DNA of 64,000 bases from Metamycoplasma alkalescens (GCF_900476125.1 NZ_LS991949.1:62001-126000), one strand, 5' to 3'; positions 12,931 to 24,682 are shown, numbered from the stretch's first letter. A program made the numbers and translations. The notes: generated by a model not told the origin, from the letters alone.

Positions 12931-13030
12931 ATAGCAACCATAACGAAGGGGCCCACCTGATTCCATTCCGAACTCAGCAGTTAAGACCTTCAGTGCCGAC
13001 GATACCATAAGGGAAAATAGGTCGTTGCTC
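12931..13030 (+). rRNA. rrf: 5S ribosomal RNA
   Basis: The sequence has the hallmark 5S segments GAAGGGGCCCACCTGAT, CCGAACTCAGCAGTTAAG and GCCGACGATACCATAAGGG, with closing ends GCAAC / GTTGC that pair in helix I. It stands alone, without 16S or 23S genes nearby, as in many mycoplasmas where 5S is unlinked from the other rRNA genes. A run of eight T follows directly (13031-13038) and likely ends transcription. Confidence 0.95.
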
Positions 13031-13098
13031 TTTTTTTTATTTTATTTTTATTTCAATTTAAGATTATTTTTTATTTCTTTTTCTAGTTTAAATGCCTT

Positions 13099-13109
13099 TA
13101 TAATATAAT
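13099..13109 (+). promoter_or_regulatory. -10 region of ackA
   Basis: Two overlapping TATAAT boxes (13099-13104 and 13104-13109) lie about 40 bases before the ackA start. The -35 side is only T-rich. Confidence 0.4.
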
Positions 13110-13148
13110 TTAAATTAATTTTTATTTATTAGGAGTAATTTTAGAAAT

Positions 13149-14327
13149 ATGGAAAAAATTTTAGTTATTAATGCAGGTTCAAGTTCAATTAAATGAACAT
13201 TATTCAATCAAGATTTAAAAATTGAAGCTAAAGGAATAGCTCAGCGAATTAAAATGCAAGAAGGCATTTTAACTTTGGATTATATGGGTAAAAAAACTGA
13301 TACTTCTATGCCGCTTCCTTCTTTTTTAGAAACTGTTAAACAACTAGTTAAACAATGAAAAGATCATAATATTATTGCTGATTTTAAAGAAATAAACAAA
13401 GTTTCATTTCGGATTGTAAATGGTGGACCGAATTTGCAAAAAACAACAATTATTAGTCCCAAAGCACTGGAATGATTAAAAAGTTCAATTGATTTAGCAC
13501 CAATTCATAATCCTGGCGCAATTGCTGCGATTGAAGCTTTTCAACAACTTTTACCGCATGCAAAAATGTCAATGCATTTTGATACTTCATTTCATCAAAC
13601 ACTACCAAAGAAAGCTTATACATATCCAATAAATAAAAAAATAACAGATGATCTAAATATTCGAAAATATGGTTTTCATGGATTAAATCATCATTACATT
13701 ACCCTAAAATGTCAAGAAATATTCAACAAAAAAAATGTCAATATTGTTAATTTACATATTGGTAATGGCGCTAGTTTATGCGCAATTAAAAATAGTCAAT
13801 CAATTGATACAAGCATGGGATTTACTCCATTAGCTGGAGTGATGATGGGAACAAGAAGTGGTGATATTGATGCTTCAATTATTCCTTACATCATGAAACA
13901 TAAAAATATGAGCATTGAAGAGGCATTTGCAATGTTGAATGAACAATCAGGAATGTTGGGAGTGTCTGGAATTTCATCAGATTTAAGGGATGTTCAAGAA
14001 TTTAAAAATAAAAACCCTCAAGCTGATTTTGCTCTTGATTTATATGCCCAAAAAATTGCTGATTATTTAGTTTTATATCTAAACAAAATAAATGATAAAA
14101 TTGATGCAATTGTTTTTACTGCTGGAGTTGGTGAAAATGATAATGACATGCGTCAAGCAGTAATTGACAAAATTAACTTAGTAAACTTAGAGATTGATGC
14201 GCAAAAAAATCAAGATCGAAATTTCAAAGATTATAAATTAATATCTTCAGAAAAAAGTCAAATCCCAATTTATGTAATTCGGGCAGATGAAGAATTATTT
14301 ATTGCCAAAGAAGCAATCAATTTGTAA
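13149..14327 (+). CDS. ackA: acetate kinase
   Basis: 392 residues, the usual length. The ASKHA-fold signature is at the start (MEKILVINAGSSSIKWTLF). Further conserved segments are FRIVNGGPN (about 85-93, where most members have HR.VHGG), the FDTSFHQTLP substrate region (about 145), YGFHGLNH (about 175; GTSH is common elsewhere), LHIGNGAS (about 204-211), MGFTPLAGVMMGTRSGDID (about 223-241) and VFTAGVGEND. The enzyme interconverts acetyl phosphate + ADP and acetate + ATP, a main ATP source in fermenting mycoplasmas. Phosphotransacetylase (pta), its usual partner, is not next to it here. ATG follows AGGAG at 13131-13135. In-frame TGA codons at 13194 and elsewhere encode Trp. Confidence 0.93.
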
Positions 14328-14360
14328 ATCTAATTCCAATTTAAAATCAATGAAAAAATC

Positions 14361-14413
14361 AATAATGTATATTGAGATCTAAATTATTTAGTGCCAATAT
14401 GCATTATTTTTTT
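14361..14413 (+). terminator. terminator after ackA
   Basis: Fourteen-base stem AATAATGTATATTG (14361-14374) / CAATATGCATTATT (14395-14408) with one G-U pair, 20-base loop, followed by T-run. Confidence 0.65.
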
Positions 14414-14470
14414 ATAATTTTGGAAAGATTTTGCTTGAATTAACTTATAAATAAATTCATTTTTTTGTTG

Positions 14471-14476
14471 TATAAT
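14471..14476 (+). promoter_or_regulatory. -10 box of ABC exporter operon
   Basis: TATAAT 40 bases before the first exporter gene; the leader then carries a strong ribosome site (AAAGGAGG, about 14499-14506). Confidence 0.45.
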
Positions 14477-14515
14477 ACAAAACTAAAGTAAAGTTAAAGA
14501 AAGGAGGTTTATTAA

Positions 14516-16360
14516 ATGCTTAGACTTTTTAAATATATGAGTAATAAACTAAAAATGCTTTCTTTGTTAACAATTGTTTTTACAATTGTTCAGGTTATTG
14601 CTTTTTTGTTTATTCCGATTTTTATTGGGCAAATTACCTCATTAATTTCTCAAAAAATATTTTTAAAAGCAAATAATATTCCATTTGAAACATTTACTTC
14701 AAGTGTTCGAATTTTAAGAATGTTTACAGTCGAAGGAACAATTCCTGAAAGTCTAAAGTATTTTTCAATTTATTTTGCTATTGCTTTAATTATTGGTTCA
14801 TCATCAACTTTATTTGGTTCAATTCTTGGATCATATGTTTCAGTTGCAGGGGCAAAACAAATTCGCGAAAAACTTTGAAATCATTTAGGAACTTTATCGC
14901 AAAAAGATATTGAATTTTTTAGTCATGCCAAAATTATGACAAGATTTACAATTGATGTTACAAGAATTCAATTTGGAATAAATGTTTTTTTAAGATTAAG
15001 TATTGTAGGACCTTTTAATTTAATTTTTGGATTAGTTTTTGCATTATTAACAGATATGAAACTTTCAGTTACACTTGGAGTTTTAATTCCGGCTTTAATG
15101 CTTACAATGATTATTTCAAGTATTATTGTTGTTCCTTATTTTGTTAAAGAACAAAGAATGTATGAACAACTAAATAATGAATCACAAGAAAGCATTCTTG
15201 GAATCAAGGTTATTAAATCATACAATTTAGAAAATCTTCAAAATAATAAATTCGAAGATAAAAATTGAAAATGAAATAAGTTATCAAAAAGATCTTGAAA
15301 TGCTTACAATTTAACATTTGCTTTTGTTAATTTATTTGCCAATGTTACAACGGCTTTAATTTTATTAGTTGCAGGTTATTTTATCCGAAGAGATAGCACT
15401 GGTTCAATTTTAGAAGATGCAAATAAGTATAAAGAAACAATTTCAAGTGCTTCAACATTTATAAATTATGTTGTTTATATTACAGTTGGAGTAATTATGT
15501 CAACTTTTGTGATTTATTCATTGGTTAGATCAATGATTTCAGGGAAAAAAATCAATGAAATTTTTAAAACAAAACCAGATATTGAATATGTTGTTTCAGA
15601 TAAAAAAATTGAAAATGGCCATATAAATTTCAATCATGTCTCATTTCGTTATTATAATGATTCAGAAAAAAACGTTTTAGAAGATATTACATTTGAAGCA
15701 AAACCGGGTGAAACAATTGGAATTATTGGTCCAACTGGCTCTGGTAAAAGTACAATTGCAAAATTACTAAGTCTTGATTTCAAAGCCTCACATGGTTCAA
15801 TCAAAATTGATGGGCATGATATTAAAGAAATTGATACAAAATCAATTCATCAAACAATTGCCCATGTATACCAAAAGCCAGCTTTATTAAGTGGAAGTGT
15901 TCGTTCAAATTTATTGATGGCAAAACCAAATGCTAGTGATGAAGAATTAATTTATAGTATTAAAGCAGCTTGTGCTTATGACTTTGTTTTTAAATTAAAA
16001 GATAATTTGGATGCTGAAATTCAAGCTAAAGGAGCAAATTTATCTGGTGGACAAAAACAAAGACTATCAATTGCGCAAGGAATTATTAAAAAACCAAAAA
16101 TTCTTATTTTGGATGATTCAACTTCTGCTTTAGATGCAAATACTGAATCAGAAATCAAAAAAAATCTAAAAAAATTAAATATCGACAATTTTGTCACAAT
16201 TATTATTGCCCAAAAAATTTCATCAATCATGGATGCTGACAAAATTTTAGTTTTAGAAAAAGGAAAGGTGATTGATTCAGGACAACATCTTGATTTAATG
16301 CGCCGTTGTGCTTTGTATTCTGAGATTGCTAAAACCCAATTAGGAGAAGAAAATGTATAA
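14516..16360 (+). CDS. ABC exporter subunit, membrane-fused ATPase (first of pair)
   Basis: 614 residues with the layout of type IV ABC exporters (MsbA/LmrA class). A transmembrane domain of about six helices (residues 1-340) is followed by an ATPase with Walker A GPTGSGKST (about 410), signature LSGGQKQR (about 508), Walker B ILILDDSTSALD (about 530) and the H-loop position reading AQKISS, where the usual His is Gln. That change suggests this half may be the degenerate partner of a heterodimer, since the second gene keeps AHRLST. AAAGGAGG lies 9 bases before the ATG. Its stop overlaps the next gene by 8 bases. Substrate unknown (lipid or drug are typical). Several Trp codons are TGA. Confidence 0.9.
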
Positions 16361-18227
16361 TTTAGATCCATTTAAAACTAAATTTGAACCAAACCTAACA
16401 AAAAAAGAAAAAAAAGCAATTAAAAGACAACAAAGACATCTTAAATGAGATAGTTTTAAAAAATTAATTCATTATTTAAACTTCAAAAAAGGTATGGCTT
16501 TTTGGATTGTTTTTAGTGCAATTTTAGCTGGAGCTTGTTTAACTTTTGGGACTTATTTAATTGGGTATATTACAGATAACTTTTTAAGTTTTGATTTTTT
16601 ATTAGGAAATAATAAGCAAAATTTTGACCCCTTTAAATTTTTTGGATATTTTGCGCTGTTAATTACGCTTTATATTCTAGAACAAATTCTTTCTTATATT
16701 TCAAACACATTGTCAGTTGAAGCTGGTGTTTTATCATCGGCAATTATCCGGCATGATGCTTATAAATCAATTATGAAAATGCCTGTTTCTTTTTTTGATG
16801 CAGTAAGTGCAGGGGAATTGATGTCAATTCTAACAAATGATGTCGAAAACGTTGCTAATGGATTGGCTGGAAATCTAAACGTAATTATTTCAACAGTTTC
16901 AGTTACAGTCTTTTCATTTGGTTTCATGTTTTATTATTCAGCTTATTTATCACTAATAACATTAGTTTTATTCCCACTTTCATTGACAATGATTTTTATT
17001 TTGATAAAAAAATCAATGCCTCAGTTTGAAAAACAACAAAAACATATTGCAAAGTTAAATGGTTTTATTGAAGAAAATCTTGCCGCACATCACTTGATTA
17101 AAAGTTTGGATTTTAATTCTCAAATTAATGATCAATTTAGTAATAAGAACAAAAAACTTTATAAATCATCGCTAAAAGCAACAATTTATACCGGATTAAT
17201 GTGACCATATGGTAATGTTGTGATCAATTTATTGCAATTAGTTGTTGTGATAACTGCTTCAGCTTTTGTCACAGCTGGAATTGGAACTGGTTCAAATAAG
17301 GAATTTACTCCCGGAATTTTAATGTCATTTGTTTTATATATAAGAATTATGTCAAGTAATGTTGTGCGGGTGTTTGAAAATATTTCGCAAGTTCAAATGA
17401 TGATGGTTTCAGCAACTCGATTATTTAATTTAATTGCTCTAAAACCTGAAATTGATGAAGAAAAATTAGGTGTTATTGATCATGAAATTAAAGGTGAAGT
17501 AACATTTAATAATATTAATTTCTCATATCTAAAAAACCCAAATGATTTGCAATTAAAAAATGCATCATTTAAAGCTAAAAAAGGACAAGTTTTTGCTTTT
17601 GTTGGTCCAACGGGGGCAGGAAAAACAACAATCATTAATTTACTAAGTAAATTTTATATTCCAGATAGTGGTGAAATTTTGATTGATAATTACAAATCAT
17701 CAGAAGTAAATGAAAAATCATGAAGAAACCAAATTTCAATTGTTTTACAAGATACATTTTTGTTTAAAGATACAATTATGGAAAATTTAAGATATGCAAA
17801 TTTAGAAGCAACCGATGATGAAATTATTGAAGCTTCAAGAATTACACATGCTGATGAATTTATTCAACAACTTGAAAATGGTTATAATGAAGTAATTGAA
17901 GAAGGTGGTGCTAATTTATCACAAGGTGAAAGACAATTACTTGCAATCACGCGGGCAATTATTGCAAATAAAAATATTTTAATTCTTGATGAGGCAACTT
18001 CAAATATTGATACAAGAACAGAAAAAATTATTCAAAATGCAATTATGAAATTAATGAAAAATAAAACTTCATTTATCATTGCGCATCGTTTATCAACAAT
18101 TGTTAATGCTGATTGTATTTTTGTGATTAAGGATGGCCAAATCATTGAAAGTGGTACACATAAAGAATTACTTGCAAAAAAAGGTTTTTATGAAAAAATG
18201 TATCACTCAGCTTTTTCTGAAGATTAA
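16353..18227 (+). CDS. ABC exporter subunit, membrane-fused ATPase (second of pair)
   Basis: 624 residues. A 45-residue polar start precedes six predicted helices, then an ATPase with Walker A GPTGAGKTT, Q-loop near ISIVLQDTF, signature LSQGERQLL (a variant of LSGGQ), Walker B ILILDEATSNID and an intact H-loop AHRLST. The ATG (16353-16355) overlaps the end of the first exporter gene by 8 bases, so the two are translationally coupled and probably form a heterodimeric exporter in the cytoplasmic membrane. Each half has a different non-standard motif: Gln for His in the first and LSQGE in the second. That is the pattern seen in asymmetric exporters with one degenerate ATP site. Substrate cannot be told from sequence. 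Confidence 0.9.
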
Positions 18228-18240
18228 AATTTTTAACATT

Positions 18241-18275
18241 AAAAAAAGACCAGGGTATAAACTTGGTCTTTTTAA
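18241..18275. terminator. bidirectional terminator between exporter operon and rlmH
   Basis: Stem AAAAAGACCAgg / cTTGGTCTTTTT around loop GTATAAA, with A7 on one side and T5 on the other. It ends both the plus-strand exporter operon and the minus-strand rlmH operon. Confidence 0.8.
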
Positions 18276-18279
18276 TTGT

Positions 18280-18711
18280 TTATTTATGGTATTTAAGATT
18301 TTTTTTAATTGCTAAGCCCCGATAAATTTGTTCAATTAACATTAATCGAAACATTTGATGCGGAAATGTCATTTTTGAAAAAGCAATTTTTTCTTTAAAT
18401 TTATTTTCAATCACACCATTTGAACCACCGATGATAAATGTTAAATTATCTTCGACAAATAAGTCTGAAAATTCTTCACTTGACATTTGTTTACCTTCTA
18501 GGGATAAATAAAAAACTTTGGAATTTTTAGGAATTTTTTTTAAAATCTCTTTTGTTTCTTTAGCGATTTTTATTTCAATATTATCATTGACAACTTCTTT
18601 GATTTCAATTAAATTTATCGTGGCAAAAAAATTAATTTTTTTTAGATATGAATCATAGATTTTTTGATGGTTGGAACTAAGAGTTCCAACTGCAATAATG
18701 TTTATTTTCAT
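18280..18711 (-). CDS. rlmH: 23S rRNA pseudouridine-1915 N3-methyltransferase
   Basis: 143 residues. It matches RlmH (SPOUT class): start MKINIIAVGTL, LSLEGKQMSSEEFS (about 69-82), FIIGGSNGV (92-100, the SAM-binding knot) and the C-terminal MTFPHQMFRLMLIEQIYR..KNLKYHK, which is nearly invariant in the family. It methylates pseudouridine 1915 in helix 69 of 23S rRNA in assembled ribosomes. It is the last gene of a minus-strand run after mnmG (7-base gap), with a shared bidirectional terminator downstream. No clear ribosome site, so translation may depend on mnmG. Confidence 0.95.
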   Translation of the reverse strand: MKINIIAVGTLSSNHQKIYDSYLKKINFFATINLIEIKEVVNDNIEIKIAKETKEILKKIPKNSKVFYLSLEGKQMSSEEFSDLFVEDNLTFIIGGSNGVIENKFKEKIAFSKMTFPHQMFRLMLIEQIYRGLAIKKNLKYHK

Positions 18712-18718
18712 ACTTTAG

Positions 18719-20542
18719 TTATTTTTTATTATTTAAATAATACATTAGCATTTGAATATCAGCTGGATTAATACCACTAATCCGTGTTGCTTGCCCAATT
18801 GTAGTTGGGCGGATTTGTTGCAGCTTTTGTCTTGCTTCAGTTGCTAGATTTTGCACTAGCGAATAATCAAGATCAACTGGTAATTTAAAATTTTCAAGCC
18901 GCATGATTTTTTCCGCAGCACTTTCTTGTTTTTTTAAGTAACCAAATAGTCGAACTTGGGTTGTAATTTCATTGATATAAGGATAATTTTTACCTAAAAT
19001 ATCTTTTGGTTCAACCTCAGGGTTTGAAAGTAGTTTTAAATAAGATTGACCATTTTGCACATTATATTTAATTCCTAATTGCGATTTAGATGAAACAAAT
19101 TTATTTTTTAACTCTTCGATTTTTTCTTGAATATTCTTATATTTATTTTTTACTTGATTGAATTCTTCTTCAGAAATCATCTTGTTCTCAAAAGCATATT
19201 TTGCAAGTCTTTCATCAACATTATCATTTCTTAATAATAAGCGATACTCAGCACGACTTGTTAGCATCCGATATGGTTCAGAAGTTCCTTTTGTGACAAT
19301 GTCATCAATTAAAACGCCAATATAACCATCACTTCTTTTAATTTCCATGACTGGTAAACCTTGAATTTTGTTTGCGGCATTAATTCCGGCAATTAATCCT
19401 TGAGCTGCTGCTTCTTCATATCCACTGGTTCCATTTGGTTGACCAGCAGAAAAGAAGTTTTCAATTAATTTTGTTTCTAGTGATTTATACAAAATTAATG
19501 GATTAATTGCATCATATTCAATCGCATAACCATATTTTTGCACTCTTGCATTTTCAAGACCAGGCACAGATTTAATGATTTCATCCTGCACATCGGCTGG
19601 CATTGATGTTGATAAGCCATTGATGTACATAATATCGCCTTTAGCAGTTTCGGGTTCAAAGAAGACATGATGTGTTTCTTTATCTTGGAAACGCACAATT
19701 TTATCTTCAATGCTTGGGCAATATCTTGGACCAACACCAACAATAACACCTGAATACAACGAACTTTTATCAAGATTTTTTAAAATGATTTCTTTTGTTT
19801 TTTTGGTTGTATGCGTTAAAAAGCAAGAAGTTTGTTCATCAAGTTTGATATTAGTTTTTGATGAAAAACAAAGTTCTGTTTTATCCAAAATTTCTTTTTC
19901 AACTTTTGAAAAATCAATACTATCCGTATAAATCCGACAAGGAGTTCCTGTTTTTAGCCTTTGTAACTCAAAACCATATTTTACTAAATTTCCTGAAAGT
20001 GTGGAACTATTTTTTTCGCCATCAGGACCATCATTTTTAATATCAAGTCCTCTTAGGATTCTTGAGTTCATATATACACCTGTTGTCATGATAACAGCCT
20101 TGGCATATAAATCACCATGTTTTAATGTCTTGATTCCAAGACATTTTTTGTTTTCAACAATTAAATCAGCAGTTTCATCTTCAATTAGGGTAATATTTTT
20201 TTCTTTTTTAGCAGCATCTAAAATTATTTCTGAATATTTTTCTTTGTCAATTTGCGCTCTTAATGATCAAACAGCAGGACCTTTTGATGTATTTAACATC
20301 TTAATTTGGATCATTGCCATATCAGCAAAAATGCCTTGTACTCCACCAAGGGCATCAATTTCCCGTGTAATAATTCCTTTTGCTGATCCACCAATTGATG
20401 GGTTGCATGGCAGCATTGCAAGTTTTTTGATATTTAAAGTTACTAATGCAACTTTTAAATTTCTTTTTGCAAGGGCAAAAACTGCTTCAATTCCAGCGTG
20501 TCCGCCACCAATGACAATGGCATCAAAATTTGTATGATTCAT
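18719..20542 (-). CDS. mnmG: tRNA uridine 5-carboxymethylaminomethyl modification enzyme MnmG
   Basis: 607 residues. The FAD-binding Rossmann motif is at the start ([11 protein letters not shown], 10-20), followed by [15 protein letters not shown] (43-57). In the middle are [11 protein letters not shown], a GxRYCPS.EDK segment ([15 protein letters not shown]) and the FFEPE motif. The C-terminus has [14 protein letters not shown]. With MnmE it adds a carboxymethylaminomethyl group to U34 of certain tRNAs, using FAD and folate. mnmE is not nearby. The gene starts 2 bases after rbfA and continues into rlmH, so these modification genes seem to ride on the nusA-infB-rbfA operon. One internal TGA (20267-20269) splits the frame unless read as Trp. 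Confidence 0.96.
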
Positions 20543-20544
20543 TT

Positions 20545-20871
20545 TTATTTGATTTCTTTTAAAATTTTTTCAATTCGTGCTGCTTCAGGTTCAACTGTAT
20601 CAATTAAAAACACTAATTCTGGTAGTTTTTTGTATTTTCAACTTTTCGCAACAACTGAACGAATAAAAGGTGTCATTGAGGTGACTTTTTTAAAGTATCT
20701 TTCTTTATCTTTAAATAAAGTAATGAATACTTTTGCGTGTGAGCCATCATTTGACAAAATTACATCATTAATCGCAATGTTTGCAACATCAAAATCTTTT
20801 AAATCATAAAAACTATTTCCAATTAATTCTAATAATAATTGTTTTTTTCTTTCGTGAATAATTGCATTCAT
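20545..20871 (-). CDS. rbfA: ribosome-binding factor A
   Basis: 108 residues. It has the small KH-like RbfA fold: an N-terminal helix with [12 protein letters not shown], then [25 protein letters not shown] (about 31-55), which matches the conserved V.I..V..S.D...A.V.. strand pattern, and the C-terminal [21 protein letters not shown]. It binds the 30S subunit and helps mature the 16S 5' end, also in cold adaptation. It lies directly after infB (1-base gap), the classic order. One TGA near the middle is read as Trp. Confidence 0.9.
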
Positions 20872-20872
20872 A

Positions 20873-22678
20873 TTAAACTAACACATCCTCATAAAATTTT
20901 AATTCGTCATCTAACTCTATTTTATCAAAATCCTTAATATGGGTACCAAAATCAAAACCTTTTTCCACAACTTTGACATCATTTTTTTCAATTTTTAGTG
21001 AACTTATCATTCCTTTAAAAATACTTTTATTTTTTCTAAAAACTTCAACCTTACAAAATTCTTTAGCTAAACCTTCTAACATTTTACATCCAGCAATTGT
21101 TCCAACTTTTGAATAAAAGAATAATTTGATAACTTTTGCTAAACCAATTTGTTTTTCTTCATAAACAGGTTCTTTTAAAGTATTAATAATTGCTTGAATT
21201 TCTTCAATAATTTTGTAAATGATGTTGTGTGACATAATTTTAATTTGTTTTGATTCGGCAATCTTTTTAATTTCAGCTGAAGCATTAATATTAAACAAGT
21301 ATATTCTTGAATTTGAGGTTTCAGCTAATAATAAATCAGCTTTTGTTAATTCCCCAGCTGTTGCACGAATAACATTAATATTAATTTCATCATTTTTAAT
21401 TTTCAAAATTGCTTGCTTAATTGCCTCAGCAGTACCTTGAACATCGGTTTTAATAATAATATTTAGTGTTTTTTTACCATCTTTAATTGAGAAGGAATTT
21501 CTTTCACTTAATTCCTTTTGCTTGTTAATAAATGATTTTTCTTCTGCTAATTTTTTAGCAAATTTTTCATCGCTAACGACAATGAATCTATCACCTGAAA
21601 GAGGACTTTTGTGCAACCCTGTAATAATACATGGTTCACCTGGTAAAACTTTTTGTAGTGGTTTACCATCAACTGACATTAGGCTTCGAATGTTACCATA
21701 TTCACCGCCCGCAATAATGAAATCTCTTGGTAATAAAGTTCCATTTTCAACAATGACTGTGGCAACAATTCCTCTTCCTTTATCAATTTTTGATTCAATG
21801 ACTGTTCCAAAAGCATCACGGTTTAAATTAGCTTTTAGTTCTAATAAATCAGCTTGTAAAAATACTGCTTCTAATAAATCATCAATATTTTTTTCCTGGG
21901 CAGCAGAACCATAAATGAATTGGGTATCTCCCCCTCATTCTTCACAAACAATGTTATGATCACTTAATTGACTTTTAATTTTTTCAGGATCAGCACCCGG
22001 TTTATCCATTTTATTAACAAAAATAATAATTGGTAGTTCAGCTGATCGTGCATGATCAATTGCTTCAATTGTTTGGGGTTTAACACCATCATCAGCCGCA
22101 ACAACAATGATAACAATATCAGTTATTTTTGCTCCTCTTGATCGCATTTCTGTAAATGCTTCATGTCCTGGTGTATCTAAGAAAGTGATTTTTCTTTCTT
22201 TATATTCGACTTGATAAGCGCCAGTGTGTTGGGTAATACCGCCAAATTCTGAAGCTAAAATATTACTGTTACGAATTTTATCAATTAATGTTGTTTTTCC
22301 ATGATCAACATGTCCCATAATTGTAACAATTGGTGGGCGTGAAAATAAATCATTTGGATCATCAACAATTTCCAATTTATCAAATAAATTTTCTGCATCA
22401 ACATTTTCTTCTTTTTTGAAATCCAAGTTATAAAGTAAACAAAGTTCAGCAATTTCTTCTTCATTTAAAAAAGTATTAATTGTTTTCATAATCCCTTTTT
22501 TAAAAAAGTAAGTCAAAATTTTTGCTGCTGTTTGATTAATTTTGGAACTAAATTCAGCAATCGTTAAAGGTCCACTAAAAATAAATACATTATCTTGGAT
22601 TTTTGTTTCAACTTTATTTAATTTTCCTTTGATAATTTCTACATTGGAAGCTCGTTTGTTGTTTTTTTGTTTAGCCAT
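20873..22678 (-). CDS. infB: translation initiation factor IF-2
   Basis: 601 residues, the short form typical of mycoplasmas that lacks the long N-terminal repeats. G-domain motifs are GHVDHGKTT (near residue 120), [16 protein letters not shown] and NKMDKPGAD. Domains II-IV follow, with [22 protein letters not shown] and the [12 protein letters not shown] block of domain III. It delivers fMet-tRNA to the 30S P site. I chose ATG 22676-22678 because AGAGGTGG sits just before it as a ribosome site; an upstream in-frame ATG at 22694-22696 would lie inside that site. The first 40 bases overlap the end of ylxR. The gene sits between ylxR and rbfA in the usual operon. Confidence 0.96.
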
Positions 22679-22938
22679 ATTTCCACCTCTTTTCATAATT
22701 TTTCGTATATTTCTTGGTCAATATTTTGTCTAAAGGCTTTATTTAATAAATGTTTTTTAAACAGGATATTAATTTGTTCTAAATTGTCTAAACAATATGT
22801 TCCTCTGCCTTTTAATTCTATATCTGGATCAAAATAAAATTCATTATTTATTTTTGCAAATCGTACTAGTTTTTGGATTGGATAAATTTTTCCATCAACA
22901 ATTGATTTGCGTGTGTATTTTTTATCAATCTTCATCAT
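22639..22938 (-). CDS. ylxR: YlxR-family protein (RnpM-like) lacking the Cys pair
   Basis: 99 residues from ATG 22936-22938 (a second ATG follows at once) to TAG 22639-22641, with TGA 22693-22695 read as Trp. It fits YlxR/DUF448 by location between nusA and infB and by motifs [18 protein letters not shown] (where most members have RKCIVC), [11 protein letters not shown] (about 42-52) and LNKAFRQNI. The Cys pair of the CVVC-type motif is Ser..Asp here. The family was recently linked to RNase P RNA binding. The start overlaps nusA by 17 bases and the end overlaps infB by 40 bases, so translation of the three genes is probably coupled. Confidence 0.85.
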
Positions 22939-24526
22939 CTAAATCGCTTAAATCAAGATTTTCTAACCCAGCACTTAAATCAGCATCTTTTTTAAAGTCT
23001 TTCATTTTTGTTGAAGTAATCTTTTCATAATCAGCTTCAATTTTTTCTTTGCTTTTGTTTTCTTTTTTAGTTACATCTTCTGAATAAACATCAAAATCAT
23101 CATCTTCATTTTCTTTCGAATAATTCAATTCATTTTGAATTTCATACAATGCTTTTTCAATTTCTTCATCAATATTTGCATCATAAAATTGTCTTTCAAA
23201 AACCTTTTCGGTTTGTTGTGCTTTTTGTCTTAGTTCAGCTAAATCTTCATCAAATTCAGAAATATTAAATGAATAATCAGGTGCACTATATGGTCTTCTT
23301 TGAGTTTTTGCAAATGGTTTAAGATTTAGTTTTTTGCCCTCATATCTTAGTTTTGATTCTTCTTCAGAAATATTCGCATTTTCAAATGAATATTGAATTC
23401 CCATTTGGTCAGCTTGTGCTTGACTAATGATATCTAAACGAGTTTTTGTTAATTCGGATGCTAATCTAACATTTTGGCCTTTTTTGCCAATTGCCAATGT
23501 ATGTTGTGCATTTGGGACAACGACAATAAAACTATTGAATTGTGGTGTTGAATCTTTTTTGTGAATGATATCAATTACTCTTGAAGGACTAATTGCATTC
23601 ATGACAAATTTTTTCTTATCTTCATCATATAAAACAACATCAATTTTTTCATGGTTTAATTGTCTTGATATTGCATCAATTCGGTCTGAGTTTCGACCAA
23701 TGATTGAACCTAATTCCTCAAGACCAAAAGGTGCTAATTCAGTTTTCTTGACTGCAACTTTTGCTCTTTCACCAGGAATTCTTACAATTTTAACAAGTTC
23801 AATATAACCGGCTGCAACTTCAGGAATTTCTTGTTCAAATAATTTGTTAAGAAGTTTTGATTCAACTGAAGAAACAATAACTTGAGCATTTTTTGATTCT
23901 TGTTTAACTTCTTCAATATAAACATCTAATAGATCACCTGGTCTTAGGTTTGCTAATAAACGTAGGTTGCTTGTTGATGATGGCATATAAGCAACAACAC
24001 CATCATACAATTCCATTAGTGTTCCTGATTTTGTCATGTTTGTAATTTTTGCTTTGACAACACTACCGATTAAATTAATGTATTTTTCATATGTCATTTG
24101 TTTTTCAAGTTCCCGAATTTGTTGGTTAAAAATACTTAAAATTTTTTGGTAATCTTTTTTAGCAAAGCGTTCAAAATCAATTTCAGCAGAAATTAAATCA
24201 CCTTCCTCAATTGAAGGATCAATTTTTTTAGCTTCTTCAATGGTGATTTCAATGCATGGACAAAAGTTATCTTTTTCATCATCTGTTTCAGGTTTAGCAG
24301 TGACAATCTTTGTGTGATTAATAACTTTGAAATCACGATTTTCTTTGTCAATAATAAATTCAAGTTCCGCATCGGGATCATATTGACCTAAGATAACTTG
24401 TTCAACAGCGCCTCTAAGAAGTTTAATTACAATTTCTTCATCAATCTTTTTTATTTGTGAAACGTTGTAAATTGCATTAAAGATTTCATTAGATTTTGTT
24501 GCCATATTACTAGGTTTCATGCTCAT
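22922..24526 (-). CDS. nusA: transcription termination/antitermination factor NusA
   Basis: 534 residues. The NusA N-domain is followed by an S1 domain (KAKITNMTKSGTLMELYDGVVAYMPSS, about 158-184) and two KH domains with PGERAKVAVKK..APFGLEELGSIIGRNSDRIDAI and NAQHTLAIGKKGQNVRLASELT. A long acidic C-terminal tail of about 140 residues replaces the acidic repeats of proteobacteria. The frame ends TGA (Trp) then TAA 22922-22924. AAGGAG lies 7 bases before the ATG. It binds RNA polymerase and modulates pausing. It heads the operon nusA-ylxR-infB-rbfA-mnmG-rlmH; rimP, often first, is absent from this spot. A hairpin with a U-run lies just upstream (see 24558-24590). Confidence 0.96.
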
Positions 24527-24557
24527 TTTTTCTCCTTAATAATTTCTTATACTTTAT

Positions 24558-24590
24558 CAAAAAAGAATTGGGAAGATCCCAACTCCTTTT
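24558..24590 (-). terminator. hairpin with U-run between tex and nusA
   Basis: On the minus strand TTGGGA (24577-24582 region) pairs with TCCCAA (24568-24573) across a 3-base loop, followed by TTCTTTTTT. It lies after tex and only about 32 bases before the nusA ATG. It is either the tex terminator or, if transcription starts above it, an attenuator of nusA. Confidence 0.7.
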
Positions 24591-24682
24591 AATTCATCAA
24601 TTAAAAATAGTATGTAATAATTTTATCATTTTTAAAACAAATATTTAAATTTAAGTATTTTTAGATATTTAGATAATCGATT

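Noticed and set aside
22694-22696. Upstream ATG as start of infB
   Set aside because: It would place the ribosome site AGAGGTGG inside the coding sequence; ATG 22676-22678 has this site at the right distance.
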